Assembly (NCBI RefSeq): GCF_016107555.1
Contig: NZ_JABASU010000001.1
Location: 186,001-250,000, forward strand
DNA from: Psychrobacter celer
GTDB taxonomy: Bacteria; Pseudomonadota; Gammaproteobacteria; Pseudomonadales; Moraxellaceae
Length of the DNA: 64,000 nt
Direction of reading: 5' to 3'
In this document: positions 54,501-62,337 of the stretch, piece after piece
Position numbering within the stretch: the first letter of the stretch is position 1
Layout of the letters: every line of letters begins with the position of its first letter
Program-made: the position numbers and the translations under genes
The notes under the pieces: model-generated
The model's database searches: none
What the model was told of the DNA's origin: nothing
The model's input: the letters and a program-made list of their open reading frames with translations, nothing else

Positions 54501-56417
54501 ATTAGTATCGAAGCGAGTAATACTAAGCTACAAGATGGTGAGACGATTACCATCACTACTATACTTGTTGATGGTGCAGGGCAGACGATTGGTAATACAG
54601 CAATGCAGCTGGTTAACGCGAATGGTGATTTGATTACACCAGCGGCAATAGCAACTACTAATAGCGATGGACAGGCAACTTTTGAAGTCAAAGAGGATCA
54701 GCTTACCTTTGACAGTAACGGCAACTTGCAAGTGTTTGCGCGCGCTGTTGGCGAGGATAGTATCAATACTCAGCGTAGTCTCAATAGCATTGATCTGGTC
54801 AAAGTCTCGCAGGCAGGCATCAGCTTTATTAACATTGAAAAGCTGTATGATGTCAATGAGCCACAAGAGATTCAAATCCAAATCCGTGCTGATAATGCTA
54901 ACCAAGCGAATTCACTGATAGGGAAGCAAGTAGAGTTACAAACCTCATTAGGTAGCTTAATTACTAGTTATATCAGTAAATTTAACGGTGAAGTTGTTGT
55001 CTCTAAACCCATTAAACCCAGCGATATTCAAGGCAACGTCATTACTGTAAAATTTTGGCTAAAGTCTGAGCTTGCTGGCACAGCGGTACTACAGGCGACA
55101 GTATTAGGCGAAACCCTACAAAACGGCGAGCCCCGTTATCAGACCACTGTCGATACACGCTTCCGTGCGACGACCCCTGCAAAAATGCTGTTCCAAGCGG
55201 TTAAATCGGTTATCACTCCTGGTACCAGCACCGAAGTTGTCGCGACGGTCAAAGATGAAAATGATGTACCCGTCGAAGGGCAAACGGTCGTATTCAGTCG
55301 TGCGTCAGATTCTTCAACGGGCCGCTTATCGGCTGCAACAGCAGTAACAGATAGTAGAGGTGAGGCGCGTGTCGTCTATCAAGCCAATGCCAGCTCACCT
55401 ATCGGCGGTGTGATTATCAACGCACGCTTATTGCAAGATGATGCCAATATCGGTAGTAAGACCACTAATATTACCGTCTCAGAAGAAGCGGTCTATACTA
55501 CTTTAGCATTCGCTAATAAGTTATCTTCTGATGATATTTACTATACGGTACGTGGATCGATATCAGTCATGGATGGCTCAGGACGTGCTGTCCCGAATCA
55601 AGAAGTTTCAATTAAGTCTTATGCTACACAGTATGCTCAAGGTAGAGTCTGTTTGTTAGACAGCACTGTGACCTATCAAGCGGCTGATATCAAAGAAAAG
55701 GATGAGAATGGTAAGGAGGTTACTACGACACCTGAGCCTAAAGTGTTCTCTGAAAAATCGCCTATTTTCTTGCAGTCTGAATGGATTACCACGGAAGATC
55801 TAAACTATAACTATACGTTAGATCAAGACGAAGATATTGACAAAAATGTTGATGCTAATGGTAATATTGTTATTGGTAATAAACAGCTAGATCCAATTAA
55901 TCCAGTTGCAATTATTGGTGGTACGGTTTCAGAGGATGGTTATACGTTTATTACTGATGACGAAGGGCGTGCTGATTTCCAAATCCGTTACCCATTGCGC
56001 TATTCAAAGTGGGTGAAAGTACGCTTTGATGCATCAACCTTCGTTAATGGTAGTGAAAATACACAGAGTATTAATTATCAGTTACCTTCTGAAGTAAATG
56101 ATTTATCGATAGTAGGAGATAGCTTACTGACACCTTGGATTAATAATGAGAGCCCATTTGGTGCAGGTGGAGCTACTTGTGTAAATAGTATGAGCGTTAA
56201 AATTGATGAAAATGCTCCAAGCACTTCTGTGGAAATATTAACATCGCCTTTAGAACGTCGAACAGAATATACGGTTTCTATTGGTGGCCAAAGCAATATA
56301 GATTCAGGTATAAATCATCCATTTTACTCTGTTAGCTTCAACGAAGCGTTGCTAGGTTCTATTGTTACAGTGAGTAATAGTAATGCCAAGTTCTCTAGGG
56401 TTCTTAAAGTTGAATGA
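48561..56417 (+). CDS. Giant surface lipoprotein with many bacterial Ig-like repeats
   Basis: From ATG 48561 (GGAG 8 bases upstream) 2618 residues. A lipoprotein signal ends in LALAGC (Cys27), followed by GGGGDGDTVDS and an Asn/Gly linker (about residues 53-70), so the mature protein is lipid-anchored. Most of the rest is a chain of about 20 domains of 100-120 residues with the Big-1/invasin-like pattern: a lead strand with F-R-V-N-D-K-x-G-G, a middle G-V-S-I, and T-T-D-x-x-G-x-x-x-F-T-V. The C-terminal 350 residues differ: a Cys-containing segment, an acidic stretch near residue 2410 (TEDLNYNYTLDQDEDIDKN) like a calcium loop, and an end without a membrane anchor. Probable adhesin or biofilm protein. 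Base composition looks AT-richer than its neighbours. Confidence 0.85.
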   Translation: MSYSSLPLSSKLFQLTSLTCALALAGCGGGGDGDTVDSVAPAPDLGVQPGTGNENNNNGNGGSNNSGEQVPAEDFSLQKLYTVPTNIKLTDEPVIFNVTVKAVENISGGAAIDKAVSLSIDDSLNTGVTIEGSSTQTTDDKGVATYELKLNPLVLDETQKANLIKNGFSLKAAAKQPSNGATITQVLTVRVSKEGSGDGTQTVVSTLDVDNRLQTSSVSNNKLNPYGDRAQFSVILKNADGARVADVQVGMGVGDIKGVAIVGSNKTTDSNGVATFDIIVDKGLSKAAREALLKGVVYAINIIEKNGATKEVSGILPVAIPTSDYKLTVSGNASALNAYGDSQTITINAAAINDKVPTSIAGAKASIKLNSGIKGVSLSTEALTFDDKGQAVVDLIVAPTLSNAERTKLAKEGLSYTITLSEPNNSKTVKEGKSNVEIPAAKYQIKAANTSKARISSFGSSVDISFRVNDKDGGAVAGEKVTVSLPAELTAKGLLSLDSTAMQTTDNKGMVSYTVSIPKGLSKSNRAILEKAGGFVLSAKVIEASGASSKIDSAHIQITAESETILDAKSIPRAINVLKNSFSIQVAAKRPDGSAANDKEVKLSIENVPGVSIAGSKQITNNAGVANFTLNIQDLTDTQRNNLVKNGIPYTVTLTDDDGITSETYNASVIMPIAEYKINTGTASKSKLLSTGGETTISFRVNDKTGGIVAGQQVTASLPSILTQKGLVTLTSAANQTTDAQGVVNYTVRIPEGLSVDQRKAIERSGFSLVASLTESSGVSVKAKSEKITVNADPTRSDIVVSASTMPSVVNVLKDSFSIQVAAKLPNGNAAINKPVELSIEGIKGVSIAGNQQTTDGSGNATFIVNIDPSLSLAERRTIAASNIDYKVVLTDNDSRAIESFTAEADVPAAQYKISFGQMSSDKLSSSGGSTTISFRVNDKNGGVIANQVVKASLPAALVNAGVITLDGATNQTTDAKGMVSFNVRVPTNLNQAQKTLIENHSGFALNVAAVESTGATSTASVAISVTDKVQTSQTTLAVTTNPAPVNILKDSFSIQVSGVRNDGSAAADKVAKLTINNASKLTLQNSEQKTDAKGITTFTVNISPTMSDAERQALVKSGLSYTVSLTDIDGVVSSKYNAPVIIPAAQYQLSFGTLTNKQLSSSGGSTTISFRINDKNGGVIANQPVTASLPDNLVGLLSLDSSATKLTNNQGEVSFTVRVPAGLNSDQKAKIEKAKSFVLTAMTVEDSGAKSDVTSSLIALSDEVGQSEIQLVDNSNQPVLTTDKQFVVDITGKYPDSSAAFNRVVKLKIDQPELFTIIDAEQSTDNAGRVSFTVNIKDNLNEDEQKALAESNINYTATIIDVDGTQATLSGKIQVEKPTTTLSFASIITPSISEFGGEGIIKVKLLSNKSSSAAQNQDVNILLGKKAQDYGVTVSSDSSTTDFNGETTFIVTIPEGLNYEKREELKKVGINYQLSYIEKGETYTSAIKNVIINTPTVDLTVLNNPTLINNRPYYTLNGEGDTVVVGAGISTQTTNIPISGQPVTIDFKDRALAKLLTVNGKAGDSITSVTTDASGNVSFTVTVPNNLTKEQKAALKNKTLEAVLRETLTGKTQAIEFNVQSTKAAIDLIDLTPTPLNLNGGETQVEVIAKDSQDNVIAGQKVFLALPAAIAEQGVRLVSGKEQVTNNSGVASYTLAVPAGLTEEQKKAIGSSFFVAFSAADANGNIATQTSTVTTTTPSSATGTTESIAIGANKVVSTKGDTFKVFVRATDNDNAIGNREVRLSVDNPIQTGVSIVGSSTASTNSDGVATFDLKLEPGANVNQAILEAGIKVTATTKTTGGFDIESDYIVPVDTATIDEYQILVSSDKSTLTTGGDQTNATFRVTDSKGGILAGVPVQLAITNLAASGAALTTPSMVTTDANGQIDVGVLLAAGSINARLNHTIDIEAKIVTPEYDANGVVTLTTRESKILSLSAVGTKISIEASNTKLQDGETITITTILVDGAGQTIGNTAMQLVNANGDLITPAAIATTNSDGQATFEVKEDQLTFDSNGNLQVFARAVGEDSINTQRSLNSIDLVKVSQAGISFINIEKLYDVNEPQEIQIQIRADNANQANSLIGKQVELQTSLGSLITSYISKFNGEVVVSKPIKPSDIQGNVITVKFWLKSELAGTAVLQATVLGETLQNGEPRYQTTVDTRFRATTPAKMLFQAVKSVITPGTSTEVVATVKDENDVPVEGQTVVFSRASDSSTGRLSAATAVTDSRGEARVVYQANASSPIGGVIINARLLQDDANIGSKTTNITVSEEAVYTTLAFANKLSSDDIYYTVRGSISVMDGSGRAVPNQEVSIKSYATQYAQGRVCLLDSTVTYQAADIKEKDENGKEVTTTPEPKVFSEKSPIFLQSEWITTEDLNYNYTLDQDEDIDKNVDANGNIVIGNKQLDPINPVAIIGGTVSEDGYTFITDDEGRADFQIRYPLRYSKWVKVRFDASTFVNGSENTQSINYQLPSEVNDLSIVGDSLLTPWINNESPFGAGGATCVNSMSVKIDENAPSTSVEILTSPLERRTEYTVSIGGQSNIDSGINHPFYSVSFNEALLGSIVTVSNSNAKFSRVLKVE
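49870..52690 (+). repeat. Four-fold repeat of a 233-236-residue double Ig-like unit
   Basis: Equivalent codons (Lys/Glu/Gln-Tyr of the P-A-A-x-Y-x-I strand) lie at 49884, 50583, 51291 and 51999, so the spacing is 699, 708 and 708 bases. Each unit has two domains, one with F-R-x-N-D-K-x-G-G and one with S-F-S-I-Q-V. The proteins are similar between units, but third codon positions differ widely. Confidence 0.8.
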
Positions 56418-56454
56418 TGATTCATAACTCTTATGTATAAGATTAGCATTTTAT

Positions 56455-56484
56455 AAACCCCCAACCCCGCGTTGGGGGTTTTTA
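56455..56484 (+). terminator. Terminator after the giant lipoprotein gene
   Basis: AAACCCCCAAC (56455-56465) pairs with GTTGGGGGTTT (56471-56481), 5-base loop, followed by T. Confidence 0.85.
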
Positions 56485-56637
56485 CATTCATAATCTAAAT
56501 AACCAAATACAAGTAACTCAATCAGCAAAGTTTTGCAAAAACGATTAGAATAGTCGGTTTCTTATACTTTTATTAGATTTTTGCTATCAGCATGACCATG
56601 TAGAGCTGATAGCTTTGTTTTTTGAATTGGGCGCATT

Positions 56638-57588
56638 ATGCTAAGTAAAACAACATCAAGTAACACCACACCAAGCGACAATGCAGCTGTGTCATTGCCA
56701 AGTACATCAGAAAAATCTTCGCAAACGACAGTAGCTATCGATACCGCGACGCTATTGATTAAGTGCCGCGACCAAGCGGGCATCGTCCAAGCGGTATCTG
56801 AATTTATTCATCGCTATGGCGCGAACATCATCACCTTAGATCAGTACTCCACCGCGCATGAGGGCGGGCAGTACTTTATGCGTTTAGAGTTTGCTTTGGC
56901 AGGCTTGAGCGAAATTATGGATAACTTTGAGGCCAGCTTTGCGCATACGGTTGCTAAGCGCCACAACATGACGTGGCGGCTACACAACAATGCCATCAAG
57001 ACCAAGGTCGGTATCTTGGTGTCAAAGTTCGATCATGCATTATTGGACTTATTATGGCGTCATCAGCGCGGCTTGCTCGATTGTGATATTACGTGTGTGG
57101 TCAGCAACCATCCTGACCTGCTCCAAGCGGTAGAAAACTTTGGCATCACTTTCCATCATGTACCTGTGACTAAAGACAACAAAGCAGATGCCGAAGAGCA
57201 GATTCATACGCTGATGGCAGGCAATGACCTATTGGTATTGGCGCGTTATATGCAGATATTGTCAGCTGATTTCGTTAAACGCTGGCCGATGCAGGTGATT
57301 AATATCCATCACTCATTTTTGCCAGCGTTTGTCGGTGCCGACCCGTATCGTCAGGCTTATGACAAAGGTGTCAAATTGATTGGCGCAACAGCGCACTATG
57401 TCACCGCCGAGCTCGATCAAGGGCCTATTATCGAGCAAGACGTACACCGCGTCACCCATCGTCAGGGCGTGGCGGAGCTGCGCGCTATTGGCCGTGATAT
57501 CGAGCGCAATGTCTTGGCACGTGCAGTCAACTGGCATGTACAAAACCGCGTGATTGTAGCGGGTAATAAAACCGTGGTGTTTAATTAA
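56638..57588 (+). CDS. purU: Formyltetrahydrofolate deformylase
   Basis: Hydrolyses 10-formyl-THF to formate and THF, balancing one-carbon pools. 316 residues. The first 35 are Ser/Thr-rich and not part of the family core. An ACT domain follows (TLLIKCRDQAGIVQAVSEFI, ANIITLDQYS), then the formyl-transferase-like domain with GILVSKFDHALLDLLW, CVVSNHPDL, ARYMQILS and the catalytic NIHHSFLPAF...GATAHYVTAELDQGPIIEQDV (Asn, His, Asp). ATG 56638 is at the edge of the core; a shorter start is possible. A shared hairpin terminator separates it from the convergent ypjD. Confidence 0.96.
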   Translation: MLSKTTSSNTTPSDNAAVSLPSTSEKSSQTTVAIDTATLLIKCRDQAGIVQAVSEFIHRYGANIITLDQYSTAHEGGQYFMRLEFALAGLSEIMDNFEASFAHTVAKRHNMTWRLHNNAIKTKVGILVSKFDHALLDLLWRHQRGLLDCDITCVVSNHPDLLQAVENFGITFHHVPVTKDNKADAEEQIHTLMAGNDLLVLARYMQILSADFVKRWPMQVINIHHSFLPAFVGADPYRQAYDKGVKLIGATAHYVTAELDQGPIIEQDVHRVTHRQGVAELRAIGRDIERNVLARAVNWHVQNRVIVAGNKTVVFN

Positions 57589-57628
57589 GGTATTTAATTA
57601 AATAGTGCTAAAATCACTGTAAGTCAGT

Positions 57629-57672
57629 AAAAAGGCCGCCAGTCATCTTCTATCATGACTGGCGGCCTTTTT
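57629..57672. terminator. Bidirectional terminator purU / ypjD
   Basis: AAAAAGGCCGCCAGTCAT pairs exactly with ATGACTGGCGGCCTTTTT (18 bp, 8-base loop) between convergent genes. A-run and T-run on the two sides suit termination from both directions. Confidence 0.85.
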
Positions 57673-57696
57673 ATGTTTGCTGCTTGAAAATACCAA

Positions 57697-58488
57697 TTAT
57701 AGCAGCATCTCTAATACAAACTTGCTACCAACAAAGCCAATGGCCAGCAGGATAAAAGCATAAATGGTGATATTGGCCGCACGTTTGCCGCGCCAGCCTG
57801 CGCGCCAATGACCGAATAATAAGCCACTAAACAACAACCAAGACAGCAGGCTAAACACGGTCTTGTGGACGATATGCTGCGCCATCAAGTCCTGTACGTA
57901 AATAAAGCCAATCCCCAGTGCGATACTCAGCAAGACAAAGCCAACTAAGAGCATATCAAACAACAAGCTCTCCATACTTTGTAGGGAGGGTAGTTTATTG
58001 ACCCAAAATCGGTGGATGGTTTTGTGCTTAAGCTCACGAATTTGTAGGCGTAAAAACAGCGCCTGCACCGCCGCCATCAAGAGCACACAATAGGCCGCCA
58101 GCGACAGTAAAATGTGGGTCTCAAGCCCGAGGCTGATATCGGTAATGGGCTGATAGGGCGCGCGGCCGACATAGCCGATGGTCATGCCTGCCAGCGCGGT
58201 CGGCGCCGCCAAGATACCGAGGCTGACAATCGGACGATACAGGCTAAACAGCACATAAAAACACAAGAAAAATAAGCTGATCAGGCTGATGACGTTAAAC
58301 AAATTAAAATTTAGGCCATACAACGTCACTACAGATGGATAAAGTAGCGCGGCATGCGCGGCCATCCCGAGCAGCAATAAGCCTAGACTGCGGCCTTTGT
58401 AGATAGGTTTATCAGCAATCAGCGCCCAACCGATGTAAACGCTGACCGCTATATAAGTCAGGCTAGCAAGTAAGAATGCAAAGTGCAC
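57697..58488 (-). CDS. ypjD: YpjD-like inner-membrane protein of the cytochrome c assembly family
   Basis: 263 residues and eight hydrophobic helices. It resembles the CcsA/CcmC superfamily (PF01578) as seen in E. coli YpjD: a conserved His in a membrane helix of ETHILLSLAAYCVLLMAAVQALFLRLQ, the KTVFSLLSWLLFSGLLFGHWRAGWRGKRA segment and a short cytoplasmic end. It is convergent with purU and divergent from ffh; ypjD next to ffh is a known gammaproteobacterial pairing. The function of YpjD is not established. A role in haem handling is only suggested by the fold. Confidence 0.85.
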   Translation of the reverse strand: MHFAFLLASLTYIAVSVYIGWALIADKPIYKGRSLGLLLLGMAAHAALLYPSVVTLYGLNFNLFNVISLISLFFLCFYVLFSLYRPIVSLGILAAPTALAGMTIGYVGRAPYQPITDISLGLETHILLSLAAYCVLLMAAVQALFLRLQIRELKHKTIHRFWVNKLPSLQSMESLLFDMLLVGFVLLSIALGIGFIYVQDLMAQHIVHKTVFSLLSWLLFSGLLFGHWRAGWRGKRAANITIYAFILLAIGFVGSKFVLEMLL

Positions 58489-58885
58489 AGATATAAAACC
58501 TCATCTCATACTGAGCGCAACATGATCGCTCAATGTATCACCAAAGTGGTATTATCGGAATGATTAGAATAATCCTCCAATTTATCATAAAATGGGTGGC
58601 AATTGAGCACCATCTTACTTATTCTTGATAAATGCTTGGTGGCCGCATTATCCGCAGCAAGAGGGTTTAAACCTTTGCAAAACGACCATAAGTACCGTGT
58701 CGTCTTAATGGTATAGTAAGGATTATCTGCTGTTTTTTGTGGCCATCTCATAAGGGCTTGTGCCAAAAGCATCCCTTAATATGTTCAGACACCCTGATAT
58801 TATTGATAAATCGGTTAACTGGTTTACTAAGCGCTGATTTAACGAACAACTATTTTAACTGTATTATTTTAACTGAGAGTTATTT
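58489..58885. other. Divergent region ypjD / ffh
   Basis: 397 bases. A - strand frame at 58530-58772 has no family features and mixed composition, so it is not called. The ffh promoter should lie near the right end, which is AT-rich (from 58790). Confidence 0.45.
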
Positions 58886-60424
58886 ATGTTTGATACCTTA
58901 ACAGAACGCTTATCGTCGAGTCTACGTAATATCGTAGGATCTGGACAACTGACTGAAGACAATATCAAAGACACGCTGCGCGAAGTGCGTATGGCATTAC
59001 TAGAGGCTGACGTGGCGCTACCTGTCACCCGCGACTTTGTCAAACGTGTCAAAGAGCAGGCACTGGGTGCTGAGGTGCTAAAAGAGCTGGCACCGGGCCA
59101 AGCTTTTGTCAAAATCGTCCATGACGAGCTGACCGAGATGATGGGCAGCGCCAATCAGCAACTAGAGATGACGGGTAAGCCGCCAGTCGTTTACTTGCTC
59201 GCCGGTCTACAAGGGGCGGGTAAAACCACCACGGCAGGTAAGCTTGCCAAGTACTTACAAGAGCGGCAAAAGAAAAAAGTCATGCTGGTCTCAGCCGACG
59301 TCTATCGTCCAGCCGCGATTAAGCAGCTTGAGCAGGTGGCTGGTCAAGTGAATGCTAAATTTGTCAACTCAAGTGTCGATGAAAACCCGATAGATATCGC
59401 CCGCCGTGCCATCGAAGAAGCCAAAATCCAATACCAAGATATCTTGATCATCGATACCGCGGGTCGTTTGCACATTGACGACACCATGATGGAGGAGATT
59501 AAGGCGCTAACGGCTGCGGTCAATCCGTCTGAGACGTTGTTTGTCGTCGATGCGATGACAGGTCAAGATGCCGCCAACACTGCCAAAGCCTTTAATGATG
59601 CGCTACCGCTGACAGGCGTTATCCTCACCAAGACCGATGGTGATGCGCGCGGCGGTGCGGCGTTGTCTGTGCGTGCCATCACAGGCAAGCCGATTAAGTT
59701 TTTGGGTCGCGGCGAAAAGCTGGACGCCTTAGAGCTCTTTCATCCTGAGCGTATCGCCCAGCGTATCCTCGGTATGGGTGATGTACTGAGTCTGGTCGAA
59801 GAAGTCGAACAAAAAATCGACCGTGATAAAGCCGAAAAAATGGCGAAAAAGATACAAAAGGGCGGCGATTTTGACCTTGAAGATCTGTTGACACAGTTTC
59901 AGCAAATGAAGAGCATGGGCGGCATGGCAGGCTTTTTGGACAAGATGCCAGGTATGGGCGGCTCAGACATACAAAAAGCGGTCGAGGACGCCAAACCTGA
60001 AGAAAAAGTACGTGAAATGGAGGCGTTGATTAACTCTATGACGCCGTTTGAGCGTAAAAACCCAGATAAGATCAACCCAAGCCGCAAGCGCCGTATTGCC
60101 GCAGGCTCTGGGCGTGAGATTCAAGACGTCAATCGCTTACTAAAGCAGCACAAGCAAATGGCAAAGATGATGAAAATGATCTCAAAGCCAGAAGGCATCA
60201 GTAAAATGATGAAGTCGATGCAAGGCTTGATGGGTGGCGGCGGATCTGGCGGCGGTCCACTGTTTGGCGGTGGTCAGCAAGGCGGCGCTAAAGACGTGAA
60301 TCCTGCACAGATGGCAAAGCAAATGGGGCTAGATCCAAACAACATGCCGAGCACCGAAGAGATGCAAAAGCAGATGCAAGAGCTACAAAACCAAGCGCCC
60401 AAAAAGTTCAAAACGCGCTTTTAA
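58886..60424 (+). CDS. ffh: Signal recognition particle protein Ffh
   Basis: Binds signal sequences of nascent membrane proteins with 4.5S RNA and hands them to FtsY. 512 residues. N domain MFDTLTERLSSSLRNI; G domain with P-loop GLQGAGKTTTAGKLA, DVYRPAAIKQL, DTAGRLHID, TKTDGDARGGAAL; and M domain rich in Met (MKMISKPEGISKMMKSMQGLM) with the RNA-binding SGREIQDVNRLLKQ. A Gly-rich insertion near residue 455 is longer than in E. coli. A GAG ribosome site lies before ATG 58886. Followed by a terminator and tsaB. Confidence 0.97.
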   Translation: MFDTLTERLSSSLRNIVGSGQLTEDNIKDTLREVRMALLEADVALPVTRDFVKRVKEQALGAEVLKELAPGQAFVKIVHDELTEMMGSANQQLEMTGKPPVVYLLAGLQGAGKTTTAGKLAKYLQERQKKKVMLVSADVYRPAAIKQLEQVAGQVNAKFVNSSVDENPIDIARRAIEEAKIQYQDILIIDTAGRLHIDDTMMEEIKALTAAVNPSETLFVVDAMTGQDAANTAKAFNDALPLTGVILTKTDGDARGGAALSVRAITGKPIKFLGRGEKLDALELFHPERIAQRILGMGDVLSLVEEVEQKIDRDKAEKMAKKIQKGGDFDLEDLLTQFQQMKSMGGMAGFLDKMPGMGGSDIQKAVEDAKPEEKVREMEALINSMTPFERKNPDKINPSRKRRIAAGSGREIQDVNRLLKQHKQMAKMMKMISKPEGISKMMKSMQGLMGGGGSGGGPLFGGGQQGGAKDVNPAQMAKQMGLDPNNMPSTEEMQKQMQELQNQAPKKFKTRF

Positions 60425-60482
60425 GCCTTGATTGGCAGGCATGGTCGTCAGTATTATAAATACGGCAAGTATAACGACCATC

Positions 60483-60520
60483 AAAGAGACCTCAAAGCTG
60501 TGACGGCTTTGGGGTCTTTT
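60483..60520 (+). terminator. Terminator after ffh
   Basis: AAAGAGACCTCAAAGC pairs with GCTTTGGGGTCTTTT with one wobble pair, 7-base loop. Confidence 0.7.
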
Positions 60521-60663
60521 ATGTTTGCCAAGCGTGGGTTGGTACTGATAAAGAAAGTATGAAAAACGTAGAAATTCATAAAACTTGCCTATCCTAAATG
60601 CTATGATAGGCGCTGATTTATTAGGGCATAAGTTTTGTGCCGAGCGACAAAATTGAGGTTGTG

Positions 60664-61362
60664 ATGTTTTTAGCAATGGATACCGTGTTTGATCAGTGTT
60701 CGATCGCCGTTTTAGATGTCAGTGGACAGGTATTGTCCGCTCATACAGAGAGCGGCAAACGTCAGCAAACCCAGCAAATCTTGCCGATGATTGATGCCGC
60801 CTTGTTGGAGGCCAATCTAAAGCTTGCGGATATACAAGCATTAATATTTAACCGTGGCCCTGGCGCGTTTAGCGGCATACGTATCAATACCGCCGTGGTG
60901 CAAGCGTTGTCTGTGGCGCATGATCTGCCTTGCGTGGGTGTCTCAAGCCTGCAGGCCATTGCCCAATGCGCGTATCAGCAGTATGGCGTGACAGAGGTTT
61001 ATAGCGCCCTTGATGCGCGGATGCAGCAAGTATATTTTGGTCACTATAAGATAGAGCAGACCGAAGAGACAGCCGCCATTATGCAGCCAGTGTCGACGGC
61101 GGATGACGACAGCACAGAGCAGCTGCTCGATTATGACAGTCAGACGACGCTGAATTTACCTATCGCTGGTAACGGCTCGGTATTACTCAAACCACAAGAC
61201 GAGCAGGTGTGTCATGATGACGTCTGGCCGGACGCCGTGGTGATAGGGCAGATTGGTATCGCCCAATTTATGCATACTGGCGGTACCGATGCGGCACATG
61301 CGCTACCAAAGTATCTGCGCAACCAAGCATGGAAAACCCTCAAAGAGCAAGGCAAGGCCTAA
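60664..61362 (+). CDS. tsaB: tRNA threonylcarbamoyladenosine biosynthesis protein TsaB
   Basis: Partner of TsaD in making t6A37 of tRNA. ATG 60664 is preferred (GAGG 6 bases upstream; homologues begin MFLAMDT); a GTG at 60637 would extend it by nine residues. 232 residues. Signature features: LAMDTVFDQCSIAVLD, a long helix with QQILPMIDAALLEA, and NRGPGAFSGIRINTAVVQAL followed by VSSLQAIAQCAY. A short polar insertion near residue 145 distinguishes it from E. coli TsaB. 81 bases before uppP, with which it may be co-transcribed. Confidence 0.94.
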   Translation: MFLAMDTVFDQCSIAVLDVSGQVLSAHTESGKRQQTQQILPMIDAALLEANLKLADIQALIFNRGPGAFSGIRINTAVVQALSVAHDLPCVGVSSLQAIAQCAYQQYGVTEVYSALDARMQQVYFGHYKIEQTEETAAIMQPVSTADDDSTEQLLDYDSQTTLNLPIAGNGSVLLKPQDEQVCHDDVWPDAVVIGQIGIAQFMHTGGTDAAHALPKYLRNQAWKTLKEQGKA

Positions 61363-61443
61363 CTGCGGCTAGCCGTATAGACGATAACAACACCGCAAAC
61401 ATTATACTCAGTCACCTGTCAATCTGGGTTTAGGAATACCACC

Positions 61444-62286
61444 GTGGATATCATTTTATTAATTCAAGCTGTCATCATGGGTATCGTTGAAGGTATCACT
61501 GAGTTTTTGCCCATCTCTAGTACCGGCTATATGATTTTGTCAGCCGATGTCATGGGGTTTTGGAGCAAAGACAAAGTTGATTTGTTTGTGGTGGTGGTGC
61601 AGCTTGGTGCGATTTTGGCGGTCATTTATGACTACTGGGGACGGCTCTGGCAAGCGTTTATGGGTCTGCTGACTGGCAAGGCCGCTGGCATGAGCAACCC
61701 ACGGCAGCTGGGGCTGAGTCTGATTGTCGCCACCATTCCGGTGATGCTGGTGGGCTTTACCTTTGCCGATGAGATTAAGACTTATCTGTTTAATCCGATC
61801 ACAGTCGCCATCATGCTTATCATCGGTGGTCTGCTGATTTTTTATGTTGAAAAACGCCCTAAGACCGTCATTGCGTGTGAGGCCGAAGACGTCAGTCTAA
61901 AGACAGCGCTGATGATAGGGTTGTTTCAATGTCTGGCTCTCATTCCAGGAACCTCTCGCTCAGGGGCGACCATCATTGGTGCGCTTTGGCTTGGCGTCTC
62001 GCGCAAGGCTTCGGCCGAGTTTTCTTTCTTTTTAGGTATCCCAGTGATCGTTGGTGCAGGCTTGCTTGATTTAGCGAAGCATCATGAGGTACTGGCTAGC
62101 AGTGAAGATTGGCTGGTATTAGCGATAGGCACGGTCGTGTCCTTTATCGTCGCGCTGCTTTGTATTCGCTGGCTGGTCGCTTGGGTCAGTCGCCGTGATT
62201 TTACGATTTTTGCATGGCTACGGATTATCACAGGAGTCATCGTACTGTTGGCGTCTTGGCTATTTGGCTATCAAATGGCAGGCTAA
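61444..62286 (+). CDS. uppP: Undecaprenyl-diphosphatase UppP
   Basis: An integral membrane phosphatase that recycles the undecaprenyl carrier used in cell-wall synthesis; it confers bacitracin tolerance when overproduced. GTG start at 61444 with AGGAA upstream; 280 residues, eight or so membrane helices. The two active-site motifs are visible: GIVEGITEFLPISSTGYMIL and ALIPGTSRSGATIIGALWLG. The second membrane repeat and the C-terminal VLLASWLFGYQMA end are normal. It works with MurC and Ddl products encoded elsewhere in the window. Confidence 0.97.
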   Translation: MDIILLIQAVIMGIVEGITEFLPISSTGYMILSADVMGFWSKDKVDLFVVVVQLGAILAVIYDYWGRLWQAFMGLLTGKAAGMSNPRQLGLSLIVATIPVMLVGFTFADEIKTYLFNPITVAIMLIIGGLLIFYVEKRPKTVIACEAEDVSLKTALMIGLFQCLALIPGTSRSGATIIGALWLGVSRKASAEFSFFLGIPVIVGAGLLDLAKHHEVLASSEDWLVLAIGTVVSFIVALLCIRWLVAWVSRRDFTIFAWLRIITGVIVLLASWLFGYQMAG

Positions 62287-62337
62287 ATGTGCGCGATGAT
62301 TTGTGGTTATACAGGCAATAAATAGAGAGAAATAGTC

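Noticed and set aside
58530-58772. 80-codon - strand frame between ypjD and ffh
   Set aside because: No ribosome binding site and no protein-like pattern; it would fill a divergent promoter region.
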